A stretch of DNA of 64,000 bases from an uncultured Clostridia bacterium (GTDB lineage: Bacteria; Bacillota; Clostridia; Oscillospirales; Ruminococcaceae), in NCBI GenBank assembly GCA_947389015.1, contig CANDVA010000008.1, positions 55,996 through 119,995 on the forward strand. Direction: 5' to 3'. Numbering within the stretch: the first letter of the stretch is position 1; each line of letters starts with the position of its first letter. The position numbers were made by a program, and so were the translations under genes. The notes under the pieces were generated by a model, which had not been told where the DNA came from, did not search any database, and saw only the letters and a program-made list of their open reading frames with translations. Of this stretch, positions 31,463-40,452 are shown one piece after another.

Positions 31463-32304
31463 ACCAGAGCCTCCATATCCTCGATAAGCTTGTCGATATC
31501 CTCCTTGCGGTACTCCGCGCCGTCCCATATCTCGTGAGCGGCTACCGCCTGCAATACCAGCATAGCCATTCCCGTCATAGCCTTGCAGCCCTTTTCGCGC
31601 GCGGTCTTGGCAAGCAGTGTCTCCTTGGGATTGTAGATAGCGTCGAACACGAACTTAACATTATCCAGAACCTCGGGCAGGCACGGCATTCTGTCGATCT
31701 TAGGGAACATTCCCACGGGGCAGGCGTTGACGAGCAGGTCGAATTTTTCGTCGCCGAGAGCGGCGTTGGAAAGCCCGTCGTCGGGTATCTTCACCGCCTT
31801 GACCTTAGCGGTCGGCTTCATTGCCTGTATCTCGCCGATAACGTTCGCGGCAAGCGGGAGATCGTTTTCGAGCGCCGCGATGGTAAGCTCGCCGCCCTCG
31901 AGAGCGGTCTCGATAGCCATCATACGCCCCACACCGCCGCAGCCTATCAGCAGTACCTTGGATCCGAGCGACGCGCCGAGCAGCTCTATCGACTTCGTGA
32001 ATCCTATGCAGTCCGTGTTATAGCCGATCTTCTTTTCACCGTTCTTGACGCAGTTCACGGACTTGTAGCGCTCCGCTCCCTCCGACAGCTCGTCGCAGTA
32101 ACCGATTATCCCGACCTTGTGCGGTATCGTGATATTGAACCCGTCAAATTCCGACAAAAAGCCGAACTTGTTTTTCAAGTCCTCGGGCGCTATATCCTTA
32201 AGTGTGTACTCCACCTTTTCTCCCGACAGCTCAAACAGCCGCGTATGTATCTGCGGCGACAAAGAGTGTCCGAGCGGGTGTCCTATCAAACAAAATTTTC
32301 TCAT
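31459..32304 (-). CDS. aroE: Shikimate dehydrogenase
   Basis: 281-residue NADPH-dependent enzyme reducing 3-dehydroshikimate to shikimate. The substrate domain shows GHPLGHSLSPQIH, NITIPHKVGIIGY and NCVKNGEKKIGYNTDCIGF; the nucleotide motif is LIGCGGVGRMMAIE. The catalytic Lys is in IPHK, and Asp in NTDCIG. It sits between fabD and aroK on the minus strand, 20 bases after fabD, so the aromatic genes are transcribed with a fatty-acid gene. Confidence 0.95.
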   Translation of the reverse strand: MRKFCLIGHPLGHSLSPQIHTRLFELSGEKVEYTLKDIAPEDLKNKFGFLSEFDGFNITIPHKVGIIGYCDELSEGAERYKSVNCVKNGEKKIGYNTDCIGFTKSIELLGASLGSKVLLIGCGGVGRMMAIETALEGGELTIAALENDLPLAANVIGEIQAMKPTAKVKAVKIPDDGLSNAALGDEKFDLLVNACPVGMFPKIDRMPCLPEVLDNVKFVFDAIYNPKETLLAKTAREKGCKAMTGMAMLVLQAVAAHEIWDGAEYRKEDIDKLIEDMEALV

Positions 32305-32324
32305 TGCTGCGTATCTCCTTATAA

Positions 32325-33248
32325 TTATCCTTTAAGCGCCGCGAGCGCCTTATCCAGCGTTTCGGCATTCTCGACGTTGACGTTCACAACGCCCTTGAGC
32401 GTTTTCTTCACCAAGCCCGTGAGAACTTTGTTCGGGCCGAGCTCAACAAACGCCTCGATACCCGCCTCGTTCATGGCGTTCAGCTCGTCGACAAATTTCA
32501 CGGGCGAGCAGATATGCGCCGCGAGATAGTCCGGCATATCCGAGAAGTCCTCAAGCTTTTTGCCGTACAGATTGGCGTAGAAGTCGCAGTTCGGCGCGCC
32601 GAACTTAAAGCCCGATACCGCCGCCTTGAACTCGTCCGCGGCGGACTGCATCAACTTTGTGTGAAACGCCGCCGATACCGCGAGCTTTACGCTCCGCTTG
32701 CCAAGCTCGGTAAACTTCGCGATCGCCTCGTCGACCGCCTTTTCCTCTCCCGCGATGACCGTCTGTACGGGCGAGTTGTAATTCGCGGGCGCGACAAATC
32801 CGCCGACCGAGCCGCAAACCTCGTCGATAACGGCGCTGTCGGTGTTCAGTATCGCCGCCATAGCGCCGTGAGAGCTCTCCGCCGCCTTTGCCATTGCCTC
32901 GCTTCTGAGCTTGATAGCCCTGAACGCGTCCTCCATTGACAGCATACCGCCCGCGTACATCGCCGCGTACTCGCCGAGGGAGTGACCCGCGACCGCCGCG
33001 TTTTCGACGCCGTTCTCGCGTACCGCGCACAGCGCGATAAGCGAGGTCGTGAATATGGCGGGCTGAGACAGTCTCGTCTGCGCCAGCTCCTCGGCGGTGC
33101 TCTCCGTGAGCTTTTTCAACAGGTCGTAGCCGAGAATATCCGAGCCGCACTCCAATATTTCCTTAGCCGCGTCGAATTTCGCCGCGAGCTCCGCGCCCAT
33201 TCCCTGATATTGGGAGCCTTGTCCCGAAAATAAAAACGCTGTTTTCAT
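32325..33248 (-). CDS. fabD: Malonyl-CoA:ACP transacylase
   Basis: 307-residue acyltransferase moving malonyl from CoA to ACP. Motifs: FSGQGSQYQGMG (7-18), TRLSQPAIFT, and the nucleophile elbow GHSLGEYAA with Ser90; the catalytic His lies in AAFHTKLM. The ATG at 33248 follows CGGAGGATC; a longer upstream frame runs through the promoter region and is discarded. Although part of fatty-acid synthesis, it is transcribed divergently from the main fab operon together with aroE-aroK. Confidence 0.95.
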   Translation of the reverse strand: MKTAFLFSGQGSQYQGMGAELAAKFDAAKEILECGSDILGYDLLKKLTESTAEELAQTRLSQPAIFTTSLIALCAVRENGVENAAVAGHSLGEYAAMYAGGMLSMEDAFRAIKLRSEAMAKAAESSHGAMAAILNTDSAVIDEVCGSVGGFVAPANYNSPVQTVIAGEEKAVDEAIAKFTELGKRSVKLAVSAAFHTKLMQSAADEFKAAVSGFKFGAPNCDFYANLYGKKLEDFSDMPDYLAAHICSPVKFVDELNAMNEAGIEAFVELGPNKVLTGLVKKTLKGVVNVNVENAETLDKALAALKG

Positions 33249-33297
33249 AAAGATCCTCCGTAAAATATGAAAATTTATTGACGATTTGAAAAATGGG

Positions 33298-33326
33298 TTG
33301 ACAAATTGCCGAAAATAGGGTAAAAT
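33298..33326 (+). promoter_or_regulatory. Promoter of the fabH operon
   Basis: TTGACA, 17-base spacer, TAAAAT. The start near 33333 leaves a ~110-base leader containing a CGGGGAA/TTCCCCCG hairpin. Confidence 0.75.
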
Positions 33327-33404
33327 ATAAAGTGGTATGTTTTGGTAAATTAAAGGCTTGGCGTTTTCGCCGACCCGAAATACGGGGAATTTCCCCCGAG
33401 TTTT

Positions 33405-33433
33405 ATTATACATTATTTACAAAATAAAATCAA
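33405..33433 (-). promoter_or_regulatory. Promoter of fabD-aroE-aroK
   Basis: Minus strand TTGATT (33428-33433), 17-base spacer, TATAAT (33405-33410). Transcription would start near 33398 and run across the fabH promoter, giving overlapping divergent leaders. Confidence 0.65.
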
Positions 33434-33445
33434 GGAGTTTTTTTA

Positions 33446-34444
33446 ATGAGCGGTATAGAGTTTTTGGGAACGGGCAGTTATGTTCCCGAATTTGTGGCGG
33501 ATAACGATAAATTTTCGGAGATACTCGACACCTCGGACGAGTGGATATTCCCGAGAACGGGCATCAAGCAGCGGCATATCGCAACGGATAAGCCGAATTA
33601 TTATATGGGGGCGCAGGCGGCGAAAAAAGCCCTCGAAAGCGCGGGTGTGAGCGCCGAGGACGTGGAGTTGATAATTGTCTCCACCTGTACGCCTGACTTC
33701 TTTTATCCCGCGATGTCCTGCCTGATACAGAAGAAGATCGGCGCTAAGAACGCGGCTTGCTTTGACGTGAACAGCGCCTGCACGGGATTTATTTCGTCGC
33801 TCGATATCGCGCAGAAGTATCTCGAAACCGATAAGTACAAGAACGTGCTGATAGTTTCGAGCGAAAAGCTGTCCAATCAGACCGACTACACCGACCGCGC
33901 AAGCAGTATCCTGTTCGGCGACGCGGCGGGCGCGGTGCTGCTGAAAAAGAGCGATAAGCGCTTCAATTCGTTCCTCGGAGCGGAGGGAGACGAATTTGAG
34001 GCTCTGTACTGTAAGATACACTATGAGAGCAACTGCCCGTGGTTCGGCGATATCGACGAATTTTACGGGCACAGGTTCGATACGTTTGCCAAGCAGAATT
34101 TCCTTGTGCAGGACGGCAAGGCGGTCTACAAATTCGCCGTGAACGCAATGGCGGACGCGGTGAAGAACGTCGCGGCGCAGGGCGGCTTCGACGTGTCGGA
34201 GCTTGATCTCGTGATACCTCATCAGGCCAATCTGCGCATAATCGAAAAGGCGACGGAGCTTCTCGGAATACCGTCCGATAAGGTGTACACGAATATCGAG
34301 CATATGGGCAACGTTTCGAGCGCGTGCATTCCCGTGGCGCTCGACGAGCTGTTTGCGGCGGGCAGAGTGCGCGGGGGGATGAAGATATGCTTCGTCGGCT
34401 TCGGCGCAGGTCTTACCTACGGCGCGGCTATTATGGAGGTATAA
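33446..34444 (+). CDS. fabH: 3-oxoacyl-ACP synthase III
   Basis: 332-residue KAS III starting fatty-acid synthesis by condensing acetyl-CoA (or a branched primer) with malonyl-ACP. The catalytic triad is Cys112 in NSACTG, His in IPHQANLR and Asn in GNVSSACIP. The GxGxxxP-like N-terminus (GTGSYVPEF) and RTGIKQRH CoA contact are present. Start after AAGGAG. It heads the fab operon but is separated from fabG by a toxin-antitoxin pair. Confidence 0.94.
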   Translation: MSGIEFLGTGSYVPEFVADNDKFSEILDTSDEWIFPRTGIKQRHIATDKPNYYMGAQAAKKALESAGVSAEDVELIIVSTCTPDFFYPAMSCLIQKKIGAKNAACFDVNSACTGFISSLDIAQKYLETDKYKNVLIVSSEKLSNQTDYTDRASSILFGDAAGAVLLKKSDKRFNSFLGAEGDEFEALYCKIHYESNCPWFGDIDEFYGHRFDTFAKQNFLVQDGKAVYKFAVNAMADAVKNVAAQGGFDVSELDLVIPHQANLRIIEKATELLGIPSDKVYTNIEHMGNVSSACIPVALDELFAAGRVRGGMKICFVGFGAGLTYGAAIMEV

Positions 34445-34506
34445 GGTCGGTGATCGTTTCCAATACTGCTTATATGAGGCAGTTTTTGCGGAAAGGCGGT
34501 GCATTT

Positions 34507-34767
34507 ATGAGTACAAAAGAGCGAGTGATCAAGATCATTGATAATTGGACGGAAAAGCAGCTTGAGGGTTTTTTGGTTATGTTCGGAGCGGACGCTTTCG
34601 ATGAAACCGACGCTGTGAACGATACAGCGAATCAGGCTGTTGATGAGAAGACCCGAAGAAAGTATGCGGCGCATGAGGAGATTAAGAAAATGCGTAAAAA
34701 AGTTCCCAAGGATTTTGATTATGATAAGGAGCTTGCCGAGTACAGGGAGGAGAAGTACGGATATTGA
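34507..34767 (+). CDS. Putative antitoxin of a PIN toxin pair
   Basis: 86-residue highly charged protein; the N-terminal half (MSTKERVIKIIDNWTEKQL) is helical and resembles small antitoxins with a short dimerising region, and the C-terminal half (EIKKMRKKVPKDFDYDKELA) is Lys/Glu-rich, as toxin-wrapping tails are. No DNA-binding domain is certain. It overlaps the PIN gene by four bases (TTGA junction), the strongest argument for an antitoxin role. ATG 34507 follows AAAGGCGGTG. Composition is more AT-rich than the fab genes on either side. Confidence 0.72.
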   Translation: MSTKERVIKIIDNWTEKQLEGFLVMFGADAFDETDAVNDTANQAVDEKTRRKYAAHEEIKKMRKKVPKDFDYDKELAEYREEKYGY

Positions 34768-35180
34768 GAGTGCTTATTGATACGAATATAATGCTTGATT
34801 ATATTCTGGAGCGCGATCCTTATACGGTCTACTCCAACAAGATTTTTGAATTGTGCATATCGGATAAGCTTGAGTGCGTTGTTGCCGCACATTCTATCAC
34901 AAACGCGTATTTTATTCTTAGGAAGTTTATGACGAGCGAGGAAAGGCGGACAGCTCTGTTGGATATTTGCGAAATCGTTTCCGTGGCGGGAGTAGATGAA
35001 AGCAAAATAATCGGCGCGCTGAGCAGAAACGAGTTTTCCGATTTTGAGGACTGCGTTCAAGACGAATGTGCCGCCGCGTGCGGAGCGGACTTCATTATAA
35101 CGAGAAACGAAAAGGATTTCGCCGAAAGCAAGGTAAAAGCTATCTCGGCTGAGGATTTTTTGAAGATATACGGCAAATAA
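34764..35180 (+). CDS. PIN-domain ribonuclease toxin (VapC-like)
   Basis: 138-residue PIN domain protein beginning at a TTG codon inside the antitoxin stop. The acidic metal-binding residues are visible: Asp6 in LIDTNIMLDY, the Glu of KIFELC near 30-34, Asp in SDFEDCVQ and Asp in GADFIITRNEKDF. PIN toxins of VapC type cut tRNA or rRNA. The rare TTG start and the overlap would keep its expression below that of the antitoxin. It is inserted between fabH and fabG. Confidence 0.9.
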   Translation: MRVLIDTNIMLDYILERDPYTVYSNKIFELCISDKLECVVAAHSITNAYFILRKFMTSEERRTALLDICEIVSVAGVDESKIIGALSRNEFSDFEDCVQDECAAACGADFIITRNEKDFAESKVKAISAEDFLKIYGK

Positions 35181-35207
35181 ACAAATAACCGAAAGGACAT
35201 TAAAAAT

Positions 35208-35945
35208 ATGGCTAAAACGGCAATAATCACGGGCTCGGCAAGAGGGATAGGCGCGGCTATCGCGCTGAGACTGGCAAAGGACGGTTTCAATATCGCGCTT
35301 AATGACGTAAGTGAGAAGAGCTTTGAGAACAACGATATCATGGAAAAGATAACGGCTCTGGGCGTGAGGTGCGAAAAGTATATCGCGGACGTTTCAAGTC
35401 ACGAGGCGTGCGAGAGCTTTGTCAAAAAGGTCAGGGAGGACTTCGGAAGCATAGACGTGCTCGTCAACAACGCGGGTATCACGCGCGACGGTCTGCTGCT
35501 GAGAATGGCGGAGGAGAATTACGACGACGTTATCCGTATCAATCAGAAGTCCGTGTTCAATATGACTAAGTTTGTCGGCGCGGTCATGCTGCGGCAGAAG
35601 AGCGGCAGGATAGTCAATCTTGCGTCGGTGGCGGGGCTGTACGGAAATCCCGGGCAGATGAACTATTCCGCGTCGAAGGGCGCTGTTATTGCAATGACCA
35701 AGACCGCCGCAAAGGAACTCGGCTCGCGCGGGATCAACGTAAATGCGGTAGCTCCCGGGTTCATCAAGACGCCGATGACGGACAAGCTGACCGACGAACA
35801 GCGAGACGCAATGCTGGCGCAGATCGCGATGAAGCGTTACGGCGAACCGGAGGAGGTCGCGAGCGTGGTGGCGTTCCTGTGCAGCGACGACGCGGCTTAT
35901 GTGACGGGGCAGACCATCGAGATAAGCGGCGGACTGAGTATGTAA
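35208..35945 (+). CDS. fabG: 3-oxoacyl-ACP reductase
   Basis: 245-residue short-chain dehydrogenase reducing 3-oxoacyl-ACP with NADPH. The cofactor motif is TGSARGIG (8-15), the structural NNAG is at 87-90, and the catalytic residues are Ser140, Tyr153 and Lys157 (YSASK). The C-terminal YVTGQTIEISGGLSM is typical. It lies 27 bases after the PIN toxin and has its own AAAGGA site. Confidence 0.96.
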   Translation: MAKTAIITGSARGIGAAIALRLAKDGFNIALNDVSEKSFENNDIMEKITALGVRCEKYIADVSSHEACESFVKKVREDFGSIDVLVNNAGITRDGLLLRMAEENYDDVIRINQKSVFNMTKFVGAVMLRQKSGRIVNLASVAGLYGNPGQMNYSASKGAVIAMTKTAAKELGSRGINVNAVAPGFIKTPMTDKLTDEQRDAMLAQIAMKRYGEPEEVASVVAFLCSDDAAYVTGQTIEISGGLSM

Positions 35946-35995
35946 TAAATTGACGGTCGCTAAGGTGAGCGTCAATAATTCGGAGGATATAAATA

Positions 35996-37240
35996 ATGAA
36001 TAATGAGAGACGAGTGGTAATTACGGGGCTTGGGTGTCTGACGCCCTGCGGGAATTCTCCCGAAGAGCTCTGGGAGAGCCTGCTGGCGGGACGTCACGGC
36101 TTCGAGCTGGGCAGTTGGTTCCCCGAGGAGCCTGAGACTCCGGGTATCGTCGCAAAGGTAAAAAACTTCGATCCTACCGTGATCTTTGATAAAAAGGAGC
36201 TTCGCCGCAACGACATTATCGTTCAGTACGCGGTGTATTGCGCGGAGCAGGCGTTAAAGGACGCGGGAACCGACTTGAAGGATATTGATCCGTACCGCGT
36301 AGGGTGCATTATCGGCAGCGGTATCGGCGGGCTGTGTACCACCGAGGAGGAGCTGAACACTTACAACGAAAAGGGCAATAAGCGCGTTTCCGTGTTCACG
36401 ATCACAAAGATGATCGGCAATATGGCGGCGGGCGAGGTCGCGATAAGGACGGGCTTCAAGGGCAGCAACTTCTGCGTTACCACGGCTTGCGCGAGCGGCA
36501 CGCAGTCAATAGGCGAGGCGTTTCGTTCGATAAAGCACGGTTATCTCGACGCGGCGATTGCGGGCGGTACGGAGCATTCCGATATCGGGTTCTGCTACGC
36601 GGCGTTCAACAATATGAAAGCTATCACGCGTTCGACGGACGTTGACAGAGCGTCCATTCCGTTTGACGCGGAAAGAAGCGGCTTCGTGCTCGGCGACGGC
36701 TGCGGTATACTCGTTCTCGAGGAATACGGGCACGCGAAAGCCCGCGGCGCGAGGATATACGCGGAGATATGCGGCTACGGCTCGACCTGCGACGCGTATC
36801 ACGAGACAAGTCCCGATCCCGAGGGCAGAGGCGGCGCGAAGGCAATGGAGTTCGCGGTCGCGGAGGCGGGTATCGACCCGACCGAGGTAAATTACATCAA
36901 CGCACACGGAACGTCCACTCATATGAACGATTCCACCGAGACAATGGCGATAAAGTCGGCGTTCGGAGAGCACGCGAGGAATATCGCGATAAATTCCACA
37001 AAGTCGATGACGGGACATCTGCTCGGCGCGGCGGGCGGAGTTGAGGCGGTAGTCACGGCAATGTCGATAAAGAACGGCAAGATACACCGCACGCTCGGCT
37101 ACAAGATCCCCGATCCCGAATGCGATCTCGATTATGTTACCGAGGGTTCGCGCGAGCTTAAGATAACCGCCGCGCTGTCAAATTCGCTCGGTTTCGGCGG
37201 ACATAACGGGTGCTTGTGCTTTAAGCCCGTTGAGGACTGA
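35996..37240 (+). CDS. fabF: 3-oxoacyl-ACP synthase II
   Basis: 414-residue KAS II elongating acyl chains with malonyl-ACP. The catalytic Cys165 lies in TTACASGTQS; the two histidines lie in NAHGTSTHMND and KSMTGHLLGAAGG. The C-terminal SLGFGGHNGCLCF is conserved. Start follows CGGAGGATA. Twelve bases separate it from accB. Confidence 0.96.
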   Translation: MNNERRVVITGLGCLTPCGNSPEELWESLLAGRHGFELGSWFPEEPETPGIVAKVKNFDPTVIFDKKELRRNDIIVQYAVYCAEQALKDAGTDLKDIDPYRVGCIIGSGIGGLCTTEEELNTYNEKGNKRVSVFTITKMIGNMAAGEVAIRTGFKGSNFCVTTACASGTQSIGEAFRSIKHGYLDAAIAGGTEHSDIGFCYAAFNNMKAITRSTDVDRASIPFDAERSGFVLGDGCGILVLEEYGHAKARGARIYAEICGYGSTCDAYHETSPDPEGRGGAKAMEFAVAEAGIDPTEVNYINAHGTSTHMNDSTETMAIKSAFGEHARNIAINSTKSMTGHLLGAAGGVEAVVTAMSIKNGKIHRTLGYKIPDPECDLDYVTEGSRELKITAALSNSLGFGGHNGCLCFKPVED

Positions 37241-37252
37241 TAGGAGGTCAGA

Positions 37253-37735
37253 ATGAACTTAAAGGATAAAGATACACATCAGATAGAGGACACTATCGAG
37301 TGCGTTGAGGCGCTCGCGAAGATAGTTAAAGAGAACGACCTCGGGCGGATAAAGATAAGCACCGAGGACTTGGATATAGTCATTGAGGGCAGACGCTGTC
37401 CTCCGCCTCCTCCCATGGGAGCGGTGCCGCCTATGGTGCCGCCCGCTGCGGCTTCCGCGGCGGCTGTTGTGGTAACGGATAAGCCCGCGGAAACGGTTTC
37501 GGGGAATATCATCACGTCGCCGATAATCGGCACGTTCTATTCGTCGCCTGCTCCCGAGAAGCCTGCGTTCGTCAAGGTCGGCGATAATATCAATGCGGGC
37601 GACGTGGTGTGCATTATCGAGAGCATGAAGCTCATGAACGAGATAAACAGCGAGTTTTCGGGCAGGGTCGCGGAAATTTACGTCAACAACGGCGATACTG
37701 TCGAGTACGGTCAGAAGATAATGAGAATCGAGTGA
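37253..37735 (+). CDS. accB: Biotin carboxyl carrier protein of acetyl-CoA carboxylase
   Basis: 160-residue carrier. A helical N-terminus ([20 protein letters not shown]) is followed by a Pro/Ala-rich linker with five consecutive prolines (about 50-80) and a C-terminal biotinyl domain with ESMKLMNE, modified at Lys126; the thumb region ([18 protein letters not shown]) characteristic of AccB is present. The polyproline stretch may need EF-P for translation. Works with AccC and the AccAD carboxyltransferase encoded downstream. Confidence 0.96.
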   Translation: MNLKDKDTHQIEDTIECVEALAKIVKENDLGRIKISTEDLDIVIEGRRCPPPPPMGAVPPMVPPAAASAAAVVVTDKPAETVSGNIITSPIIGTFYSSPAPEKPAFVKVGDNINAGDVVCIIESMKLMNEINSEFSGRVAEIYVNNGDTVEYGQKIMRIE

Positions 37736-37743
37736 GGTTGCAT

Positions 37744-38184
37744 ATGGTATTAAATCAAGAGCAGATAAAGGAGATAATCCCGCACCGCGATCCGTTTTTG
37801 CTGATCGACGAGGTGACGGAGCTGGAGCCGGGCGTTTCGGTCACGGCAAAAAAGTACCTCAAGCCCGATGAGTATTGGTATAAGGGACATTTTCCCGGTC
37901 AGCCCGTGACCCCGGGCGTTCTGATGATCGAGATGCTGGCGCAGGCGGGCGCGGTGTGCGCTCTGGCGCTGCCGGAGAACAAGGGAAAGATCGCGTTTTT
38001 CGCGGGTATCGACAAGGCGAGGTTCAGAGGTCAGGTGCTCCCCGGGGATACCCTCGAGCTGAACGTAGTCATGACCGAGAAAAAAGGTCCTGTCGGCTTC
38101 GGAAAGGCGGTCGCAAAGGTCAACGGGAAAAAGGTAGTTACCGCCGAGATATCGTTCGCGGTCGCAGACCCCAAAGCAGAATAA
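37744..38184 (+). CDS. fabZ: 3-hydroxyacyl-ACP dehydratase
   Basis: 146-residue hot-dog-fold dehydratase. The active site has His49 in WYKGHFPGQPVTPG and Glu63 in MIEMLAQ; the N-terminal IIPHRDPFLLIDEV is diagnostic. ATG 37744, eight bases after accB, is preferred over longer frames inside accB. It is flanked by accB and accC, the usual clostridial arrangement. No FabA/FabN isomerase is seen in the window. Confidence 0.96.
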   Translation: MVLNQEQIKEIIPHRDPFLLIDEVTELEPGVSVTAKKYLKPDEYWYKGHFPGQPVTPGVLMIEMLAQAGAVCALALPENKGKIAFFAGIDKARFRGQVLPGDTLELNVVMTEKKGPVGFGKAVAKVNGKKVVTAEISFAVADPKAE

Positions 38185-38202
38185 AATTTTGGAGACTTGA
38201 AA

Positions 38203-39552
38203 ATGTTCAACAAGATACTTATTGCTAATCGCGGCGAGATCGCGATCCGCATTATGCGTGCGTGCCGCGAGCTTGGAATAAAGACCGTTGCGGTGTATTC
38301 CACTGCGGACAGATCGGCGCTTCACGCGCAGATCGCGGACGAGGCGGTGTGCATAGGTCCCGCGCCGTCAAAGGACAGCTATCTCAACACTAAGGCGATA
38401 ATCGCCGCGTGCGAGGCAACGGGCGCGAACGCTGTTCACCCCGGCTTCGGCTTTCTTTCGGAGAACGCGGGGTTCGCGAGGCTGTGCGAGACCTGCGGGA
38501 TAACGTTTATAGGTCCCGCGCCCGAATGTATGGACGAAATGGGCGACAAGGCGAACGCACGCAAGACTATGATCGGCGCGGGCGTTCCCGTTATTCCGGG
38601 TTCGGACGGGATCGTTCCGAATATCGTCGAGGCTAAGAAAATCTGCGGCGAAATAGGTTATCCCGTTATGGTCAAGGCAACGGCGGGCGGCGGCGGACGC
38701 GGTATTCGTCTGGTCGAGGACGAACGGCAGCTTGAAAAGCAGTTCGCCGAGGCGCAGGCGGAGGCGCTCGCGAATTTCGGCAACGGAGATCTGTATATCG
38801 AGAAATTTGTCGTGAATCCGCGTCATATCGAGTTCCAGCTCCTCGCTGACAATTACGGAAACGTGGTTCACCTCGGCGAGCGCGACTGCTCGCTTCAGCG
38901 CCGCAATCAGAAGGTGCTCGAGGAAAGCCCCAGCCCCATTATGACGGACGAGCTCCGCGCGAGAATGGGCGCGGCGGCGGTCAGCGCGGCAAAGGCGTGC
39001 GGCTACCGCAACGCGGGTACTATCGAGTTCCTGGTGGATAAGGACAAGAATTTCTATTTTATGGAAATGAACACGCGTATACAGGTCGAGCACCCCGTCA
39101 CGGAGTTCGTCACGGGTATCGATCTCGTAAAAGCGCAGATACGCATTGCGGAGGGCGAAAAGCTCTGGTTCACGCAGGACGACGTAAAGGTGACGGGTCA
39201 CGCTATCGAGTGCCGCATAAACGCCGAGGATCCGCGTCACAATTTCCGTCCGTGTCCGGGATCGATACGCTCGATACACGTGCCGGGCGGATTCAACGTA
39301 CGTATCGACAGCGCGGTGTACGCGGGCTACGAGATACCGCCGTACTACGACAGCATGATCGCGAAGCTGCTCGTCAAGGGCGTTGACAGGGAAGAAGCTA
39401 TTATGAAAATGCGCGTGGCGCTTGCCGAGTTCATAATCGACGGCGTGGAAACGAATATTGATTTTCAGTTAAGGCTTCTCAGGAATGAGAATTTTGAGCG
39501 CGGCGAGTTCGACAACGGCTTTTTAAACCGCACAAACATAATGGAGGACTGA
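38203..39552 (+). CDS. accC: Biotin carboxylase subunit of acetyl-CoA carboxylase
   Basis: 449-residue ATP-grasp enzyme that carboxylates biotin on AccB. Motifs: [21 protein letters not shown] at the start, the glycine-rich ATP loop [40 protein letters not shown] and [14 protein letters not shown]. The start is the ATG at 38203 after TTGGAGA; the TTG two codons earlier is less likely. Length is normal. Confidence 0.96.
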   Translation: MFNKILIANRGEIAIRIMRACRELGIKTVAVYSTADRSALHAQIADEAVCIGPAPSKDSYLNTKAIIAACEATGANAVHPGFGFLSENAGFARLCETCGITFIGPAPECMDEMGDKANARKTMIGAGVPVIPGSDGIVPNIVEAKKICGEIGYPVMVKATAGGGGRGIRLVEDERQLEKQFAEAQAEALANFGNGDLYIEKFVVNPRHIEFQLLADNYGNVVHLGERDCSLQRRNQKVLEESPSPIMTDELRARMGAAAVSAAKACGYRNAGTIEFLVDKDKNFYFMEMNTRIQVEHPVTEFVTGIDLVKAQIRIAEGEKLWFTQDDVKVTGHAIECRINAEDPRHNFRPCPGSIRSIHVPGGFNVRIDSAVYAGYEIPPYYDSMIAKLLVKGVDREEAIMKMRVALAEFIIDGVETNIDFQLRLLRNENFERGEFDNGFLNRTNIMED

Positions 39553-39556
39553 ATAA

Positions 39557-40441
39557 ATGGCTTCGATAGAGGATTTGTTTAAGGTCGTAAAGTCGCGTTT
39601 TACCGACGACAGCCACTCCGCGCCCGCTTCCAAGGACGTGTCGATACCGCAGGATCTGCTGTTTAAATGCCCGAGATGCGGCGGCGTGGTGTACAACGAG
39701 GAATTCGTGCGCGCTATGAAGGTATGTCCGAAGTGCAATTATCACGCGAGATTGACGTGGCAGGAGCGCCTCGAGCTGACTGCGGACACAGGCAGCTTCA
39801 AGGAGTTCGACGCGGAAATGCGGTCGCTGAACCCTATCGGTTTCCCGCGCTACGAGGACAAGATCGCGAAAATGCAGGAGGCGTGCGATACGCGCGAGGC
39901 TATCGTAACGGGAGAGTGTACTATTCGCGGCTACCGCTGCGTTATCGGGATAATGGACAGCCACTTTATGATGGCGAGCATGGGCAGCGTGGTCGGCGAG
40001 AAGATCACCCGCGCGTTTGAGTATGCGGCGGAAAAGGGCTTGCCCGTGGTGATGTTCGCGAGCAGCGGCGGCGCGAGAATGCAGGAGGGTATCATCTCTC
40101 TTATGCAGATGGCGAAAACGAGCGGCGCGGTAAAGCTCCACAGCGACAAGGGCGGATTGTATATCGCGGTAATGACCGACCCGACGACGGGCGGCGTTAC
40201 GGCGTCGTTCGCGAGCCTGGGCGATATCGTGATCGCCGAGCCGAAGGTGCTTATCGGGTTTGCGGGGCGGCGCGTTATTCAGGACACGATACGTCAGCGG
40301 CTGCCCGACGACTTCCAGAGCGCGGAGTTCCAGCAGGACTGCGGCTTCGTGGACATGATAGTCGAGCGCGGAATGATGAGAAAGCGGCTGTCGAATATTC
40401 TCAAGCTGCACGGTTTCCCGAAAGAAACGACTGCGAGATAG
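39557..40441 (+). CDS. accD: Acetyl-CoA carboxylase carboxyltransferase beta subunit
   Basis: 294-residue beta subunit with the N-terminal zinc ribbon (CPRCGG, 19 residues, CPKCNYH) that distinguishes AccD, followed by the crotonase-like domain (FASSGGARMQEGIISLMQMAKTS; DPTTGGVTASFASLGD). Transfers CO2 from carboxybiotin to acetyl-CoA together with AccA. Begins five bases after accC. Confidence 0.96.
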   Translation: MASIEDLFKVVKSRFTDDSHSAPASKDVSIPQDLLFKCPRCGGVVYNEEFVRAMKVCPKCNYHARLTWQERLELTADTGSFKEFDAEMRSLNPIGFPRYEDKIAKMQEACDTREAIVTGECTIRGYRCVIGIMDSHFMMASMGSVVGEKITRAFEYAAEKGLPVVMFASSGGARMQEGIISLMQMAKTSGAVKLHSDKGGLYIAVMTDPTTGGVTASFASLGDIVIAEPKVLIGFAGRRVIQDTIRQRLPDDFQSAEFQQDCGFVDMIVERGMMRKRLSNILKLHGFPKETTAR

Positions 40442-40452
40442 GGGGCGGTTTT

